Counted from the stretch's first letter, positions 1 to 7,165 are shown. The stretch is DNA of 10,039 nucleotides from Anaerolineaceae bacterium UBA700 (GCA_002298885.1 DBMK01000354.1:1-10039); one strand, 5' to 3'. Notes: generated by a model not told the origin, from the letters alone. A program made the numbers and translations.

Positions 1-32
1 GGCGCAGTCTTCGCTGAGACTGCGCCGCCAGT
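1..32 (-). terminator. Terminator-like hairpin after the giant surface-protein gene, cut by the window edge
   Basis: Positions 1-10 (GGCGCAGTCT) and 17-26 (AGACTGCGCC) form a perfect 10-bp stem around a 6-base loop. It lies 30 bases past the stop codon of the giant gene on the minus strand. The sequence at 23-32 (CGCCGCCAGT) matches the outer arm of the complete terminator at 8250-8286, so the stem probably continues to the left of base 1 and would be followed by a T-tract there. The T-tract is not visible, so terminator function is inferred from position and from the resemblance to the second copy. Confidence 0.6.
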
Positions 33-40
33 GGGATTAA

Positions 41-73
41 ACTTTCTTGATTTTCCTAATTGAAAATGAAAGT
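41..73 (-). repeat. Bulged inverted repeat enclosing the stop codon of the giant gene
   Basis: ACTTTC (41-46) and ATTTTC (50-55) pair with GAAAAT (62-67) and GAAAGT (68-73). This gives 12 base pairs with a three-base bulge (TTG, 47-49). The loop CTAATT (56-61) contains the stop codon of the giant gene on the minus strand. The element is AT-rich, unlike the GC-rich coding sequence before it. It could stabilise the 3' end of the message or be chance pairing in AT-rich DNA. Confidence 0.3.
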
Positions 74-3000
74 AAGGATATAAAAGAACTTCGCTTTTAC
101 CACTACGGCCGGCGACAGGCTGGCGGCGTGGGTGCTGTCTCCGCCGTACTCGGCGGTGATGGAATGGGCGCCGCCGGACAACGACAAAACGCTGAGGGAA
201 GCGCTGCCGTTCACCAGCGGGCTTGCGCCCAGGGTGACGGCGCCGTCTTTAAACGTCACCGTGCCCGTCGGCGTCCCTGCGCCCGTTGAGACGGTGGCTG
301 TGAAGGTCCACCTCTGCCCGCCTCGATAAAGATTCTCGGAGGCCGTCAAGGCTGTGGTCGTGGCTGCCGTGGCGTCGAAGGTTACCATGTTATCGGTGGA
401 GGTGGAGGCTGAGCTGCCGTTTCCGGCCAGGTCTTTGACCTTGCCGGCTTCGATTGAGGCCGTAACCGTTCCGCTGCCGGTCATGCCACTCACGGCGAGG
501 TTGTAGGTCGTCCCGCTGCCGGTGACAGCTACGGCTGCCGGTGCGGCAGTGCCGCCCAGGCTCACATCTGCGGAGGTAAAGCCGGCCACCGCTTCGCTGA
601 AAACGACCGTGAAGTTGATCGGGCTACTGCTGGTGGGGTCGGCCTGGCCGGCGGCCTGGTTAACGGTGACGGTGGGTTTGACCGAATCATAGGTGCGGCT
701 GAACTGGGATGAGGCCGTGCTGCTGTTGCCTGCCGCGTCCTGCGCCACACCTGCGGCGATGTTGGCATCGACCGGACCATCTGCGGAAGGCGTCAGATCG
801 AAACTGTAAGTGGCGCCGCTGCCTGCAAAATTGCTGACCGTGCCGTTGGCGGCGATGATATCCGATGCGGTGAAGCCGGTGACACTTTTGCTGAAGGTCA
901 CGCTGACTGGGATCGGCGAGGTGTTGGTGGGGTTGGCTGCAGATGAACTCAAGCTGACCGTCGGGGCGACATCGTCGTAGGTGACGGTGTTGTCGGTGCT
1001 GGTAGAGGCGGTGTTGGGATTGCCGGCCAGGTCAACCGCGATGCCGGCGCCGATCGTGGCGGTGATCGAGCCGGATCCGCTCATGCCGGTGACGGCCACA
1101 TCGTACCTGGTGCCGTCATTCGGCGCAATCTCGGTCACCGTATCCACCAGCGACCCGAAGGGGCTGGTCAGGGTCACGTCGCCGTTGGCAAAGCCGGTGA
1201 CGGGTTCACTAAAGATCGCGGTAAAGTGGATCGGGGCGGCGCGGGTCGGATCGAGCTGGCCGACCGCCTGGTTGATGCTGACGCTCGGCGGGGTGATGTC
1301 GTAGAGCACACTGTTATCGGCGCTGGTCGAAGCCGCGCTGAGGTTGCCGGCGGCGTCTTGAGCCGCGCCGGCGGCGAGGCTGGCGCTAACCACGCCGTCG
1401 CCGGTCATGCCGCTGACGGCCACATTGTAGGTATCCGGGCCGCCGGTCACGATACCGCTGAGAATCCCAGGCGTTGTGCTGGCGCTCAGATCGACGTCGC
1501 CGGCGGCAAAGCCGCTGACCGGCTCGCTGAAGACGACGGTAAAGTTGACCGGGCTGCTGGTCGCAGGATCAGCCTGGCCTATGGCCAGGTTTATTGTGAC
1601 AGTAGGCCGGACCGAATCGTAGGTACGGTAGAATTGGGCGGCGGGTAGATTGGGGTTTCCGGCTGCGTCTTGCGCGCGGCCGGCAGGGATATCCACCGAC
1701 ACAAATCCCTGGCTGCTGGGGGACAGATTGAAGGTGTAGGTGGCGCCGCTGCCAGCGGGGCTGCTGGCAGTGCCGTTGACAATGAAGAGATCACTTGCCG
1801 AAGGGGTAAACCCGGTGACAGGTTCGCTAAAAGTCACTGTGACCTGAAAGGTAGAGGCGTTCGTCGGTTCCGGCACGAGCGAAGCCATCACCACCGTCGG
1901 GGCGGTCGTGTCGACCGTCCAGGTGAAGGCAGCCGGGGTGGGATCGGTGTTGCCTGCATTGTCGACGGCGCGCACCTGGAAGGTATGGCTGCCATCGGCC
2001 AGGCCTGTGTAATCCTTGGGGCTGGTGCAGGCGCTGAAACCGGCGCCGTCCAGCTTGCATTCGAAACCGGCAACGCCCGTGCCAGTGCCGTCGGACCCGG
2101 TGAAGGTGAAGCTGGCGCTGGCAGCATTCGTCGGGTTGGAGGGGCTGGCGGTGAGGCTCGTATCCGGGGCGGCGCTGTCCAACACCCAGGTGAAGGAAGC
2201 AGGGGTCGCATCCACGTTCCCGGCATTATCGGCGGCGCGCACCTGGAAGGTGTGGCTGCCATCGACCAGGCCGCTGTAGCTCTTGGTGCTGGTGCAGGCG
2301 CTGAACCCGCCGCCGTCCAGGCTGCAGGAGAAGCCGGCAACGCCGCTGCCAGTATCGCTGCCGCTGAACGAGAAGGAGGCCGAGGCGCTGTTGGCCGGGT
2401 TGGCAGGATTGGCCGTGAGGAGGGTGTCAGGGGCGATATCGTCGTAAGTGACAGTGTTGTCCGCGCTGGTCGAGGCGGTGTTGGGGTGCGCGGCCAGGTC
2501 AAAAGCAACACCTGCGTCGATCGCGGCGGTGACCGTACCGGATCCGCTCATGCCGGTGACGGACACATCGTACGTGGTGCCGTCTGACGGCGCGATCTCG
2601 GTCACCGTTCCCACCAGCGGTCCGAAGGAGCTGGCCAGGGTCACGTCACCGGTGGCAAAGCCGGTGACAGGCTCGCTGAAGAGGGTAGTGAAGTGAATCG
2701 GGCCGGCGCGGGTCGGATCGAGCTGGCCGGCCGCCTGGTTGATGCTGACGCTCGGCGGGGTGGTGTCGTAGAGCACGCTGTTGTCGGCGCTGGTCGAGGC
2801 GGCGCTGAGGTTGCCGGCGGCGTCCTGGGCCGCACCTGCGGCGATGGAAGCGATCACCGTGCCGTCGCCGGTCATACCGCTGACGGCCATGTTGTAGGTG
2901 GTCGGGCCGCCGGTGACGGCGCCGGTCAGCGTGCCGGGGGCGGTGCTGGCGCTCAGACCGACATCGCCGGCGGCGAAGCCGCTGACCGGTTCGCTGAAGA

Positions 3001-6000
3001 CGACGGTGAAGTTGACCGGGCTGCCGGTCGCCGGGTCGGATTGGCCTGCGGCCTGGTCAATGGTTACGCTCGGCGGAGTTCGGTCAACCGTATACACCTC
3101 GCCGGTAAACGGCGCGTTGGTCACGTCGTGAGACAGCCCGGCATCGCTGGTAAAGTTCAAGCCAAAGCTGCCGTCGCCCGTGCCGGTGGACGCGGTGACC
3201 GTCCATGCGGATGCTGGCAGCGCTGAATTTGCAGTCACTGCGGTGATGGCCGGCGTGCCGCCAAGCCCTGTTTTCACCAGGGTAAAGGAGCTGCTCACCA
3301 GGTTGATCACCGGGTCGGCGAAGGTGACGGTCCACGAGACAGACCCGGCGTTGGTTGGGCTGCTGGCGGCGCGGGCGATCGAAGCAAGCGCCGTATCCGG
3401 CCGGTCAACCGGGATGGTGGTGGGATCGCTGGCGCCCCCAACGGACGGATCGTCCGTGAGCGTGGTTTGGCCGGGATCGTAGCTGACCGTGCCCTGGTTG
3501 GAGAGCTGGAACGTGCCGAGCGGGAGCGAGGGGCCGTTGACCGTGACGCGATATTTGATCGTGACGCTTTTCCCCGCCGGCAGGGCGCCAACGGAGAGGC
3601 TGACGGATTCCCCTGCGAGGGCAGGTGAAAGCTGGGGCGAGGAAAGACGAGGTTCGCCGGCAGATGGGGCGAGGAAACCTGCATCGTCGAAGGACCGGTG
3701 TACGGCGAGATCGATTCCGCCGGCGGGATTGGTCCAACTGGCGTTGCGGGTAACGCCATGGCTTGAGTTGGGTAGATTAAGTGACGCCGGGAATACGCCG
3801 CAAGTGCCGGGAGGGACGACGATGGTCGGCAGGGAGGATAATTCCCCCTCATCGATGAAATCTGAGTACATAAAATTCGTCACCGTGTTGCTGCCCAAAA
3901 TCTGGCCGTAGGGCGTGCTAGAGCCTTCGAGGGTCAGCGTGTTTGCGGCGGTGGTGCGGCGGGCCAGGTAATACGCCGCCTCATAGCCGAGCGGCCAACT
4001 GGTAGGGTCGTAGGCGGTATTGCCGGAGATGACCGTACACACGTGGTCAAAACCACCCATGCCGTTGTCGTCAGAAAGCACGAAGATCGAAGCCAATGGG
4101 CAGGGCTCATTCAGGCCGCAGCCGATGTCCTGGTGGGTGCCGCTGGGCCGGATAACCTGGTTGTTGACGATCCTGGCTTTTACATTGAGTGAGGGGATGT
4201 ACGCCGACGGCTCGATGTCGATGCCTCTCCCGTTCGGGACCTCGCGGATGATGTTCCCATCGATGGTTAAAAATACGTTCGTGCCGCCGTTCGCAACGCG
4301 GATGCCGTTGCCGATGGCCGAGCCGGAGTCCCACTGGGCGGGAGTACCTCCCGCGGCGCCGATGGTATTGTTGCGCAGCGTGGCCGTCATCGTGCCGCCG
4401 GTGCTCGAAGTAGATGCGGCCAGGTTCAGCGCCTGGGAGTTTGAAAACGTGATGACGTTGCTCAATACCGTCACGGTCATGCTGGCGCTTTGGGACAGGT
4501 CGAAATCCATGCCGGCGTTGTTGTGATCGACCAAGTTGCTTTGCACGGTCAAGCTGGAAATGTTGCCGGTATCGGCATTGTTCACCTGCAGTCCCGTGGA
4601 CGAATTGTTGGAAAAGGTGTTGTTTGCGATAGTGCCGGTCGTGAGGACAGAATTGCCGCGCATCTGGATCAACACGCCGTCGCCGCCGGCAGTACCGCTA
4701 ACAGTGATGTTGCTGATGGTCAACCCGTCCAAATTTGTATTGAAGTTGTCGATGGTGACGCCCTGGTGGCGTGAGTTCGCGATCGAATTATCGGTAAGGG
4801 TGAGCGTCCCGCGGGTATTGCTGAGGCCGAGGCCGTCATCGACGGCCACATTGCCGGCATTATCCGAGATATTGCTGCGATTGAGCGTAAAGCCGTTCAC
4901 CGTCGTGCCGCGGATGCCGTTAGCGCCGCTGTTGGTAATGTTCATGTACCCAAGGCTGACGTTGACGGCATTATTCAGCAGGATGCCGGCGCCGGTTGTG
5001 TTCGAGACCACGCCGCCGGATCCATTATTTGAATTACCCCCATCGCCGGTGACGGTAAAACTGCCGGTGGTATTGGTCAGCGAGACGCCGTTGGCGGCAC
5101 CGTTCGCCGAGATGGCGCGGAAAGTAAATGCACCGTTGAGATTACTGAGCGAAACCGCGGCGCCGCTGGTGGTCGTGACGGTGAGCCCGTTTGTGGCGGT
5201 ATTAGGCGAGTCGCCCAGGGTGATGCCGCTGCCGGAAGTCCCAACGATGCCCGCGCTCGTTCCAGTCGAGAGGTTGAGGGCCAGCACGGTCACGCCGTTG
5301 GCGAGGGTGAGTGTGCCGGTCAGGGTCGGTTTGAGCGTCGCGCCGGGCAATACAGGCCCATTCGCCGCAGGTGTAAAGCCCAGGGTAGTTGAGTCCAGCG
5401 CATCCCCCTGCCCGATCAGACGCTGGTTCGCCAGCAAAGTTAGACTGCCAGAATAGTTGGTCGTCCCCTGGTAAATAAAAATGGACTGGCCTGTTTTGGG
5501 ATGAGCGCCTGCGCCGTCATTGACGGCGCTGAATGCGGCCAAAGTTGTGAACGGATGCGAAAAACGCCCGTCGCAGGGTGCGGAAGGACAGGCGCCAGCC
5601 GAGTTATTGACGAACCAGACCATGTTGGAAACGGTAACCGTCACCGTGCCTGTGCTGCTGCCGGCGCTGTTGGACAAGGTGTATTGAAACGTGTCCGCGC
5701 CGGTGAACCCGACCGGCGGCTCGTAAGTAAATGAGCCGTCCGCAGCGACACTCACCGATCCGCCGTTTGCACTCGCCGCGTCGGAGGCGGTGATCGTGGC
5801 TGCGGGATTGAGGCCCAGGAAATCGTTGGCAAGCACGCCCGATCCGGCGGGGATTGAAATCGAGAGGTTGCCGGTGGCGGTGTAGCTGTCGTCCGCGGCA
5901 ATGGGCGAGGCCATGAGCGAGCCGCCGACCAGGGTGGTGTTGGCGTCGATGGTGTCGGCATACTGGACCCCGGTCAGGGGGCCGCCGCTGGTATTGGTAA

Positions 6001-6247
6001 CCACGACCGAATATTCGATCGTCTCGCCGGGATCGGCCTTGCCGTCGCCGTCACCACCGACGAAGGCATAGGTCTTTGCGGCGGTGATGGCAGCCGCGGC
6101 GCGGGCCACCGAGAACGTGGCGAGGGCGGCAATTACTGCCACCAGCAAGAAAATCAAAACCTGCCGGGCGTGTGTTTTGAAATACTGCGCAAACCTTCCG
6201 GGTGCGAAGATCGGCTGAAGATGGAAGGGATACATAGATGATGGCAT
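56..6247 (-). CDS. Giant exported multidomain surface protein: beta-helix plus tandem bacterial Ig-like repeats
   Basis: About 2063 residues. Residues 1-28 form a long basic n-region, 29-47 a hydrophobic core, and Ala-Arg-Ala near 50 a probable signal peptidase I site. There follow a DUF11-like domain (about 54-112), a cadherin-like tandem domain (116-207, with VLAND), a right-handed parallel beta-helix with Asn/Gly-rich coils (about 210-745), a second DUF11-like domain (864-949) and a divergent Ig-like domain (950-1054). Then come Ig-like modules at 1058, 1164, 1273, 1361, 1450, 1548, 1653, 1762 and 1858, each about 85-108 residues, most with a Phe-Ser-Glu-x-Val-x-Gly-Phe core (Big_12-like) and an Asp-x-Ala-Gly-Asn turn. 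Modules 1273 and 1361 instead each carry a Cys pair. A Big_3-type domain spans 1963-2049. No LPXTG signal or catalytic motif is visible. The likely role is adhesion or cell-surface matrix. I chose the ATG at 6247 because AAGGA stands 7 bases before it. The ATGs at 6295 and 6289 are in frame, but their ribosome-binding region is the arm of a 9-bp hairpin. The exact partner or substrate cannot be read from the sequence. Confidence 0.88.
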   Translation of the reverse strand: MPSSMYPFHLQPIFAPGRFAQYFKTHARQVLIFLLVAVIAALATFSVARAAAAITAAKTYAFVGGDGDGKADPGETIEYSVVVTNTSGGPLTGVQYADTIDANTTLVGGSLMASPIAADDSYTATGNLSISIPAGSGVLANDFLGLNPAATITASDAASANGGSVSVAADGSFTYEPPVGFTGADTFQYTLSNSAGSSTGTVTVTVSNMVWFVNNSAGACPSAPCDGRFSHPFTTLAAFSAVNDGAGAHPKTGQSIFIYQGTTNYSGSLTLLANQRLIGQGDALDSTTLGFTPAANGPVLPGATLKPTLTGTLTLANGVTVLALNLSTGTSAGIVGTSGSGITLGDSPNTATNGLTVTTTSGAAVSLSNLNGAFTFRAISANGAANGVSLTNTTGSFTVTGDGGNSNNGSGGVVSNTTGAGILLNNAVNVSLGYMNITNSGANGIRGTTVNGFTLNRSNISDNAGNVAVDDGLGLSNTRGTLTLTDNSIANSRHQGVTIDNFNTNLDGLTISNITVSGTAGGDGVLIQMRGNSVLTTGTIANNTFSNNSSTGLQVNNADTGNISSLTVQSNLVDHNNAGMDFDLSQSASMTVTVLSNVITFSNSQALNLAASTSSTGGTMTATLRNNTIGAAGGTPAQWDSGSAIGNGIRVANGGTNVFLTIDGNIIREVPNGRGIDIEPSAYIPSLNVKARIVNNQVIRPSGTHQDIGCGLNEPCPLASIFVLSDDNGMGGFDHVCTVISGNTAYDPTSWPLGYEAAYYLARRTTAANTLTLEGSSTPYGQILGSNTVTNFMYSDFIDEGELSSLPTIVVPPGTCGVFPASLNLPNSSHGVTRNASWTNPAGGIDLAVHRSFDDAGFLAPSAGEPRLSSPQLSPALAGESVSLSVGALPAGKSVTIKYRVTVNGPSLPLGTFQLSNQGTVSYDPGQTTLTDDPSVGGASDPTTIPVDRPDTALASIARAASSPTNAGSVSWTVTFADPVINLVSSSFTLVKTGLGGTPAITAVTANSALPASAWTVTASTGTGDGSFGLNFTSDAGLSHDVTNAPFTGEVYTVDRTPPSVTIDQAAGQSDPATGSPVNFTVVFSEPVSGFAAGDVGLSASTAPGTLTGAVTGGPTTYNMAVSGMTGDGTVIASIAAGAAQDAAGNLSAASTSADNSVLYDTTPPSVSINQAAGQLDPTRAGPIHFTTLFSEPVTGFATGDVTLASSFGPLVGTVTEIAPSDGTTYDVSVTGMSGSGTVTAAIDAGVAFDLAAHPNTASTSADNTVTYDDIAPDTLLTANPANPANSASASFSFSGSDTGSGVAGFSCSLDGGGFSACTSTKSYSGLVDGSHTFQVRAADNAGNVDATPASFTWVLDSAAPDTSLTASPSNPTNAASASFTFTGSDGTGTGVAGFECKLDGAGFSACTSPKDYTGLADGSHTFQVRAVDNAGNTDPTPAAFTWTVDTTAPTVVMASLVPEPTNASTFQVTVTFSEPVTGFTPSASDLFIVNGTASSPAGSGATYTFNLSPSSQGFVSVDIPAGRAQDAAGNPNLPAAQFYRTYDSVRPTVTINLAIGQADPATSSPVNFTVVFSEPVSGFAAGDVDLSASTTPGILSGIVTGGPDTYNVAVSGMTGDGVVSASLAAGAAQDAAGNLSAASTSADNSVLYDITPPSVSINQAVGQLDPTRAAPIHFTAIFSEPVTGFANGDVTLTSPFGSLVDTVTEIAPNDGTRYDVAVTGMSGSGSITATIGAGIAVDLAGNPNTASTSTDNTVTYDDVAPTVSLSSSAANPTNTSPIPVSVTFSKSVTGFTASDIIAANGTVSNFAGSGATYSFDLTPSADGPVDANIAAGVAQDAAGNSSTASSQFSRTYDSVKPTVTVNQAAGQADPTSSSPINFTVVFSEAVAGFTSADVSLGGTAAPAAVAVTGSGTTYNLAVSGMTGSGTVTASIEAGKVKDLAGNGSSASTSTDNMVTFDATAATTTALTASENLYRGGQRWTFTATVSTGAGTPTGTVTFKDGAVTLGASPLVNGSASLSVLSLSGGAHSITAEYGGDSTHAASLSPAVVVKAKFFYILTFIFN
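371..676 (-). repeat. Ig-like module type a, third copy
   Basis: Encodes residues 1858-1959 of the giant protein. It shares the Asn-Phe-Thr-Val-Val-Phe-Ser-Glu core, the Ala-Val-Ser-Gly-Met-Thr-Gly stretch and the Ala-Ser-Thr-Ser-x-Asp-Asn ending with the type-a modules at the right ends of the two long repeats (968-1606 and 2441-3076). It is more diverged from them than they are from each other, so it is probably an older copy. Confidence 0.75.
683..964 (-). repeat. Ig-like module type d, second copy
   Basis: Encodes residues 1762-1855. It pairs with the module at 1616-1900: both have Val-Asn-Gly or Ala-Asn-Gly-Thr, then Gly-Ser-Gly-Ala-Thr-Tyr, then Ala-Gln-Asp-Ala-Ala-Gly-Asn, and end in Arg-Thr-Tyr-Asp-Ser-Val. 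One core residue differs: Phe-Ser-Lys replaces the usual Phe-Ser-Glu. Confidence 0.7.
968..1606 (-). repeat. Long direct repeat (modules a+b), second copy
   Basis: About 640 bases encoding residues 1548-1760. It matches 2441-3076 closely at DNA level, including identical runs longer than 20 bases around 1238-1290 and 2710-2760. The similarity is nucleotide-level and in the same orientation, so the two copies arose by segmental duplication and could recombine with each other. Confidence 0.85.
1616..1900 (-). repeat. Ig-like module type d, first copy
   Basis: Encodes residues 1450-1544. It ends in Arg-Thr-Tyr-Asp-Ser-Val like its partner at 683-964. In this copy the two Cys-containing modules stand between module b and module d; in the other copy b joins d directly. 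Confidence 0.7.
1910..2431 (-). repeat. Tandem pair of Cys-containing Ig-like modules (type c-c)
   Basis: Two adjacent modules (2177-2431 and 1910-2167) encode residues 1273-1357 and 1361-1446. Each has the pattern Cys-x-Leu-Asp-Gly, then Phe-Ser-Ala-Cys-Thr-Ser nine residues later, then Gly-Ser-His-Thr-Phe-Gln-Val-Arg-Ala and Asp-Asn-Ala-Gly-Asn. The two Cys per module could form a disulfide in the exported protein. This module type is common in secreted bacterial proteins. Confidence 0.75.
2441..3076 (-). repeat. Long direct repeat (modules a+b), first copy
   Basis: About 636 bases encoding residues 1058-1269, the partner of 968-1606. The proteins match almost residue for residue in the second half (Gly-Gln-Leu-Asp-Pro-Thr-Arg-Ala, then Phe-Ser-Glu-Pro-Val-Thr-Gly-Phe, then Thr-Val-Thr-Glu-Ile-Ala-Pro). 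Confidence 0.85.
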
Positions 6248-6254
6248 AAGAGGT

Positions 6255-6259
6255 TCCTT
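6255..6259 (-). promoter_or_regulatory. Ribosome binding site that decides the start of the giant gene
   Basis: On the minus strand AAGGA lies 7 bases before the ATG at 6247. This is the best-spaced Shine-Dalgarno sequence among the in-frame ATGs at 6295, 6289, 6247 and 6235. An AGGA also lies 6 bases before the ATG at 6289, so a longer form cannot be excluded. Confidence 0.65.
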
Positions 6260-6290
6260 AGCTGTTGGTATTGTAGATAGAATGAGCATT

Positions 6291-6314
6291 CCCATTCCTG
6301 GCCCGAGGAATGGG
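6291..6314 (-). promoter_or_regulatory. 9-bp hairpin in the leader of the giant gene
   Basis: CCCATTCCT (6291-6299) and AGGAATGGG (6306-6314) are perfect inverted repeats around a 6-base GC-rich loop. In the minus-strand RNA the 3' arm contains the first in-frame ATG (6295) and the sequence before the second (6289), so these starts would be closed when the hairpin forms. The start at 6247 lies outside it. It may also bind a protein; nothing in the sequence names one. Confidence 0.45.
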
Positions 6315-6363
6315 TTTCAATCCCGACCGAACACAATTCGATTCATTACCGGGAGATTACTTT

Positions 6364-6369
6364 ATTCTA
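6364..6369 (-). promoter_or_regulatory. Possible -10 box for the giant gene
   Basis: TAGAAT on the minus strand matches the bacterial -10 consensus at five of six bases, in an AT-rich stretch about 115 bases before the chosen start. No -35 box at a good distance is clear; a weak TTGGTT lies 14 bases further upstream. The same hexamer stands before the FG-GAP gene at 9952-9957. Confidence 0.25.
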
Positions 6370-6422
6370 TCATCGGTCTTTAAAACCAAATCTTTAGCGG
6401 TAGATGATTTTGGCGAATAGGA

Positions 6423-6440
6423 CCCCCTCCTGCCTCCCCC
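6423..6440. repeat. Polypyrimidine/polypurine mirror repeat
   Basis: CCCCCTCC (6423-6430) and CCTCCCCC (6433-6440) are perfect mirror images with a 2-base spacer. The second half is also the left arm of the hairpin at 6433-6468. Such homopurine mirror repeats are known to be able to form intramolecular triplex (H-DNA); whether this short one does is unknown. Confidence 0.5.
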
Positions 6441-6468
6441 ATTTTTCAAAAGCGAAAAATGGGGGAGG
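6433..6468 (-). terminator. Perfect 15-bp hairpin between the GNAT gene and the giant gene
   Basis: CCTCCCCCATTTTTC (6433-6447) pairs perfectly with 6454-6468 around a 6-base loop. It begins 15 bases after the GNAT stop codon on the minus strand, where a terminator would sit. On that strand it is followed by CAGGAGGGGG, not by a T-tract, so it is not a classical intrinsic terminator. It may protect the 3' end of the GNAT message, or be a dispersed intergenic palindrome. Confidence 0.5.
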
Positions 6469-6483
6469 TGGCTGCAACTGTTA

Positions 6484-7092
6484 CTATTTCAATTGGGTAT
6501 CGGTTACATGCTTTTCTTTATACGGAAACTGCTTTTCGAATTCGATTAATTCCGCTTCATCGACGTGAAATGCAGGATCTTCAATACATTTCCCGTGTAT
6601 CCCATTTAAACTGCCGGTACCAAGTTCCAGGACCATAAAATAGTCCCCGTTTAGCCCTTCACTGGTTTGCAAGTAATATTTTTCCGCATTTACAAAGCCA
6701 AACTTGGAGTAGTAATGAGGATTTCCATATAAGAAAATGCCCTTGTAATTTAACTCTTTTGCTTTTTCGATTGTTTTATTGATAAGTAATGATCCGATGC
6801 CCTTCTTTTGAAATTCAGGCAAGACGCTAACCGGGCCAAGGCAAATTACTTCCTCATTTACGATATTCCCGTCAGTTACTTTACTTTTTGTATACATAAT
6901 ATTGCCGACAATTTTGTTATCAAGGCAGGCTACGTAATCCAATTCTTTAATAAAACCTTTTGAAGTGCGTAAATTATGCGCAACAACATGTTCATCGCAT
7001 CCGGGTTTATATTTATCCCAAAAGGCCTCCCTGGTTATATATTCAGTTTCTCTATAATCCTTTTCTTCTTCCAATCTTAAAACAATGTCCAT
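6484..7092 (-). CDS. GNAT-family N-acetyltransferase (YhbS-like)
   Basis: 202 residues; predicted to be a cytoplasmic enzyme moving an acetyl group from acetyl-CoA to an amine, substrate unknown. The family fold is visible: an N-terminal strand and helix with Glu-Glu-Glu-Lys-Asp-Tyr (8-13) and Thr-Arg-Glu-Ala-Phe-Trp (20-25), a strand with Val-Gly-Asn-Ile (62-65), a strand with Gly-Pro-Val-Ser-Val (86-90), the acetyl-CoA pyrophosphate loop Gln-Lys-Lys-Gly-Ile-Gly (95-100), and the motif Tyr-Tyr-Ser-Lys-Phe-Gly-Phe (127-133). The C-terminal part (140-202) is charged. I chose the ATG at 7092 because AAGGAG stands 6 bases before it and the family's usual N-terminus starts here. An in-frame ATG at 7137 also has a fair ribosome binding site, so 15 extra residues are possible. 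The ORF open to 7281 runs back into the REP repeat and is not believed. Codon use is AT-rich, unlike both large neighbours, which suggests transfer from a low-GC donor. Confidence 0.88.
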   Translation of the reverse strand: MDIVLRLEEEKDYRETEYITREAFWDKYKPGCDEHVVAHNLRTSKGFIKELDYVACLDNKIVGNIMYTKSKVTDGNIVNEEVICLGPVSVLPEFQKKGIGSLLINKTIEKAKELNYKGIFLYGNPHYYSKFGFVNAEKYYLQTSEGLNGDYFMVLELGTGSLNGIHGKCIEDPAFHVDEAELIEFEKQFPYKEKHVTDTQLK

Positions 7093-7098
7093 TGGGGG

Positions 7099-7104
7099 CT
7101 CCTT
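7099..7104 (-). promoter_or_regulatory. Ribosome binding site deciding the GNAT start
   Basis: AAGGAG on the minus strand, 6 bases before the ATG at 7092. It is the strongest Shine-Dalgarno match in the window and favours the 202-residue form over the longer frame. Confidence 0.75.
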
Positions 7105-7146
7105 GAGTGGATTTATTACCGGATTACCTTTAATCATAGCCTTGTC

Positions 7147-7165
7147 CTTTATTCGCGCAATAAAG
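7147..7165. promoter_or_regulatory. 7-bp palindrome upstream of the GNAT gene
   Basis: CTTTATT (7147-7153) and AATAAAG (7159-7165) are perfect inverted repeats around CGCGC. They lie about 55 bases before the GNAT start, where an operator would fit. No matching second site is seen in the window, so this may be chance. Confidence 0.25.

Noticed and set aside
1226..5456. Several plus-strand open frames of 140-306 codons inside the giant gene (for example 1670-2587 and 4536-5456)
   Set aside because: They mirror the repeated coding sequence on the minus strand, have no recognisable domain, and lack convincing ribosome binding sites.
6312..6326. GGGATTGAAACC on the minus strand, resembling the 3' end of some CRISPR repeats
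   Set aside because: It occurs once, with no second repeat, no regular spacers and no cas gene in the window.
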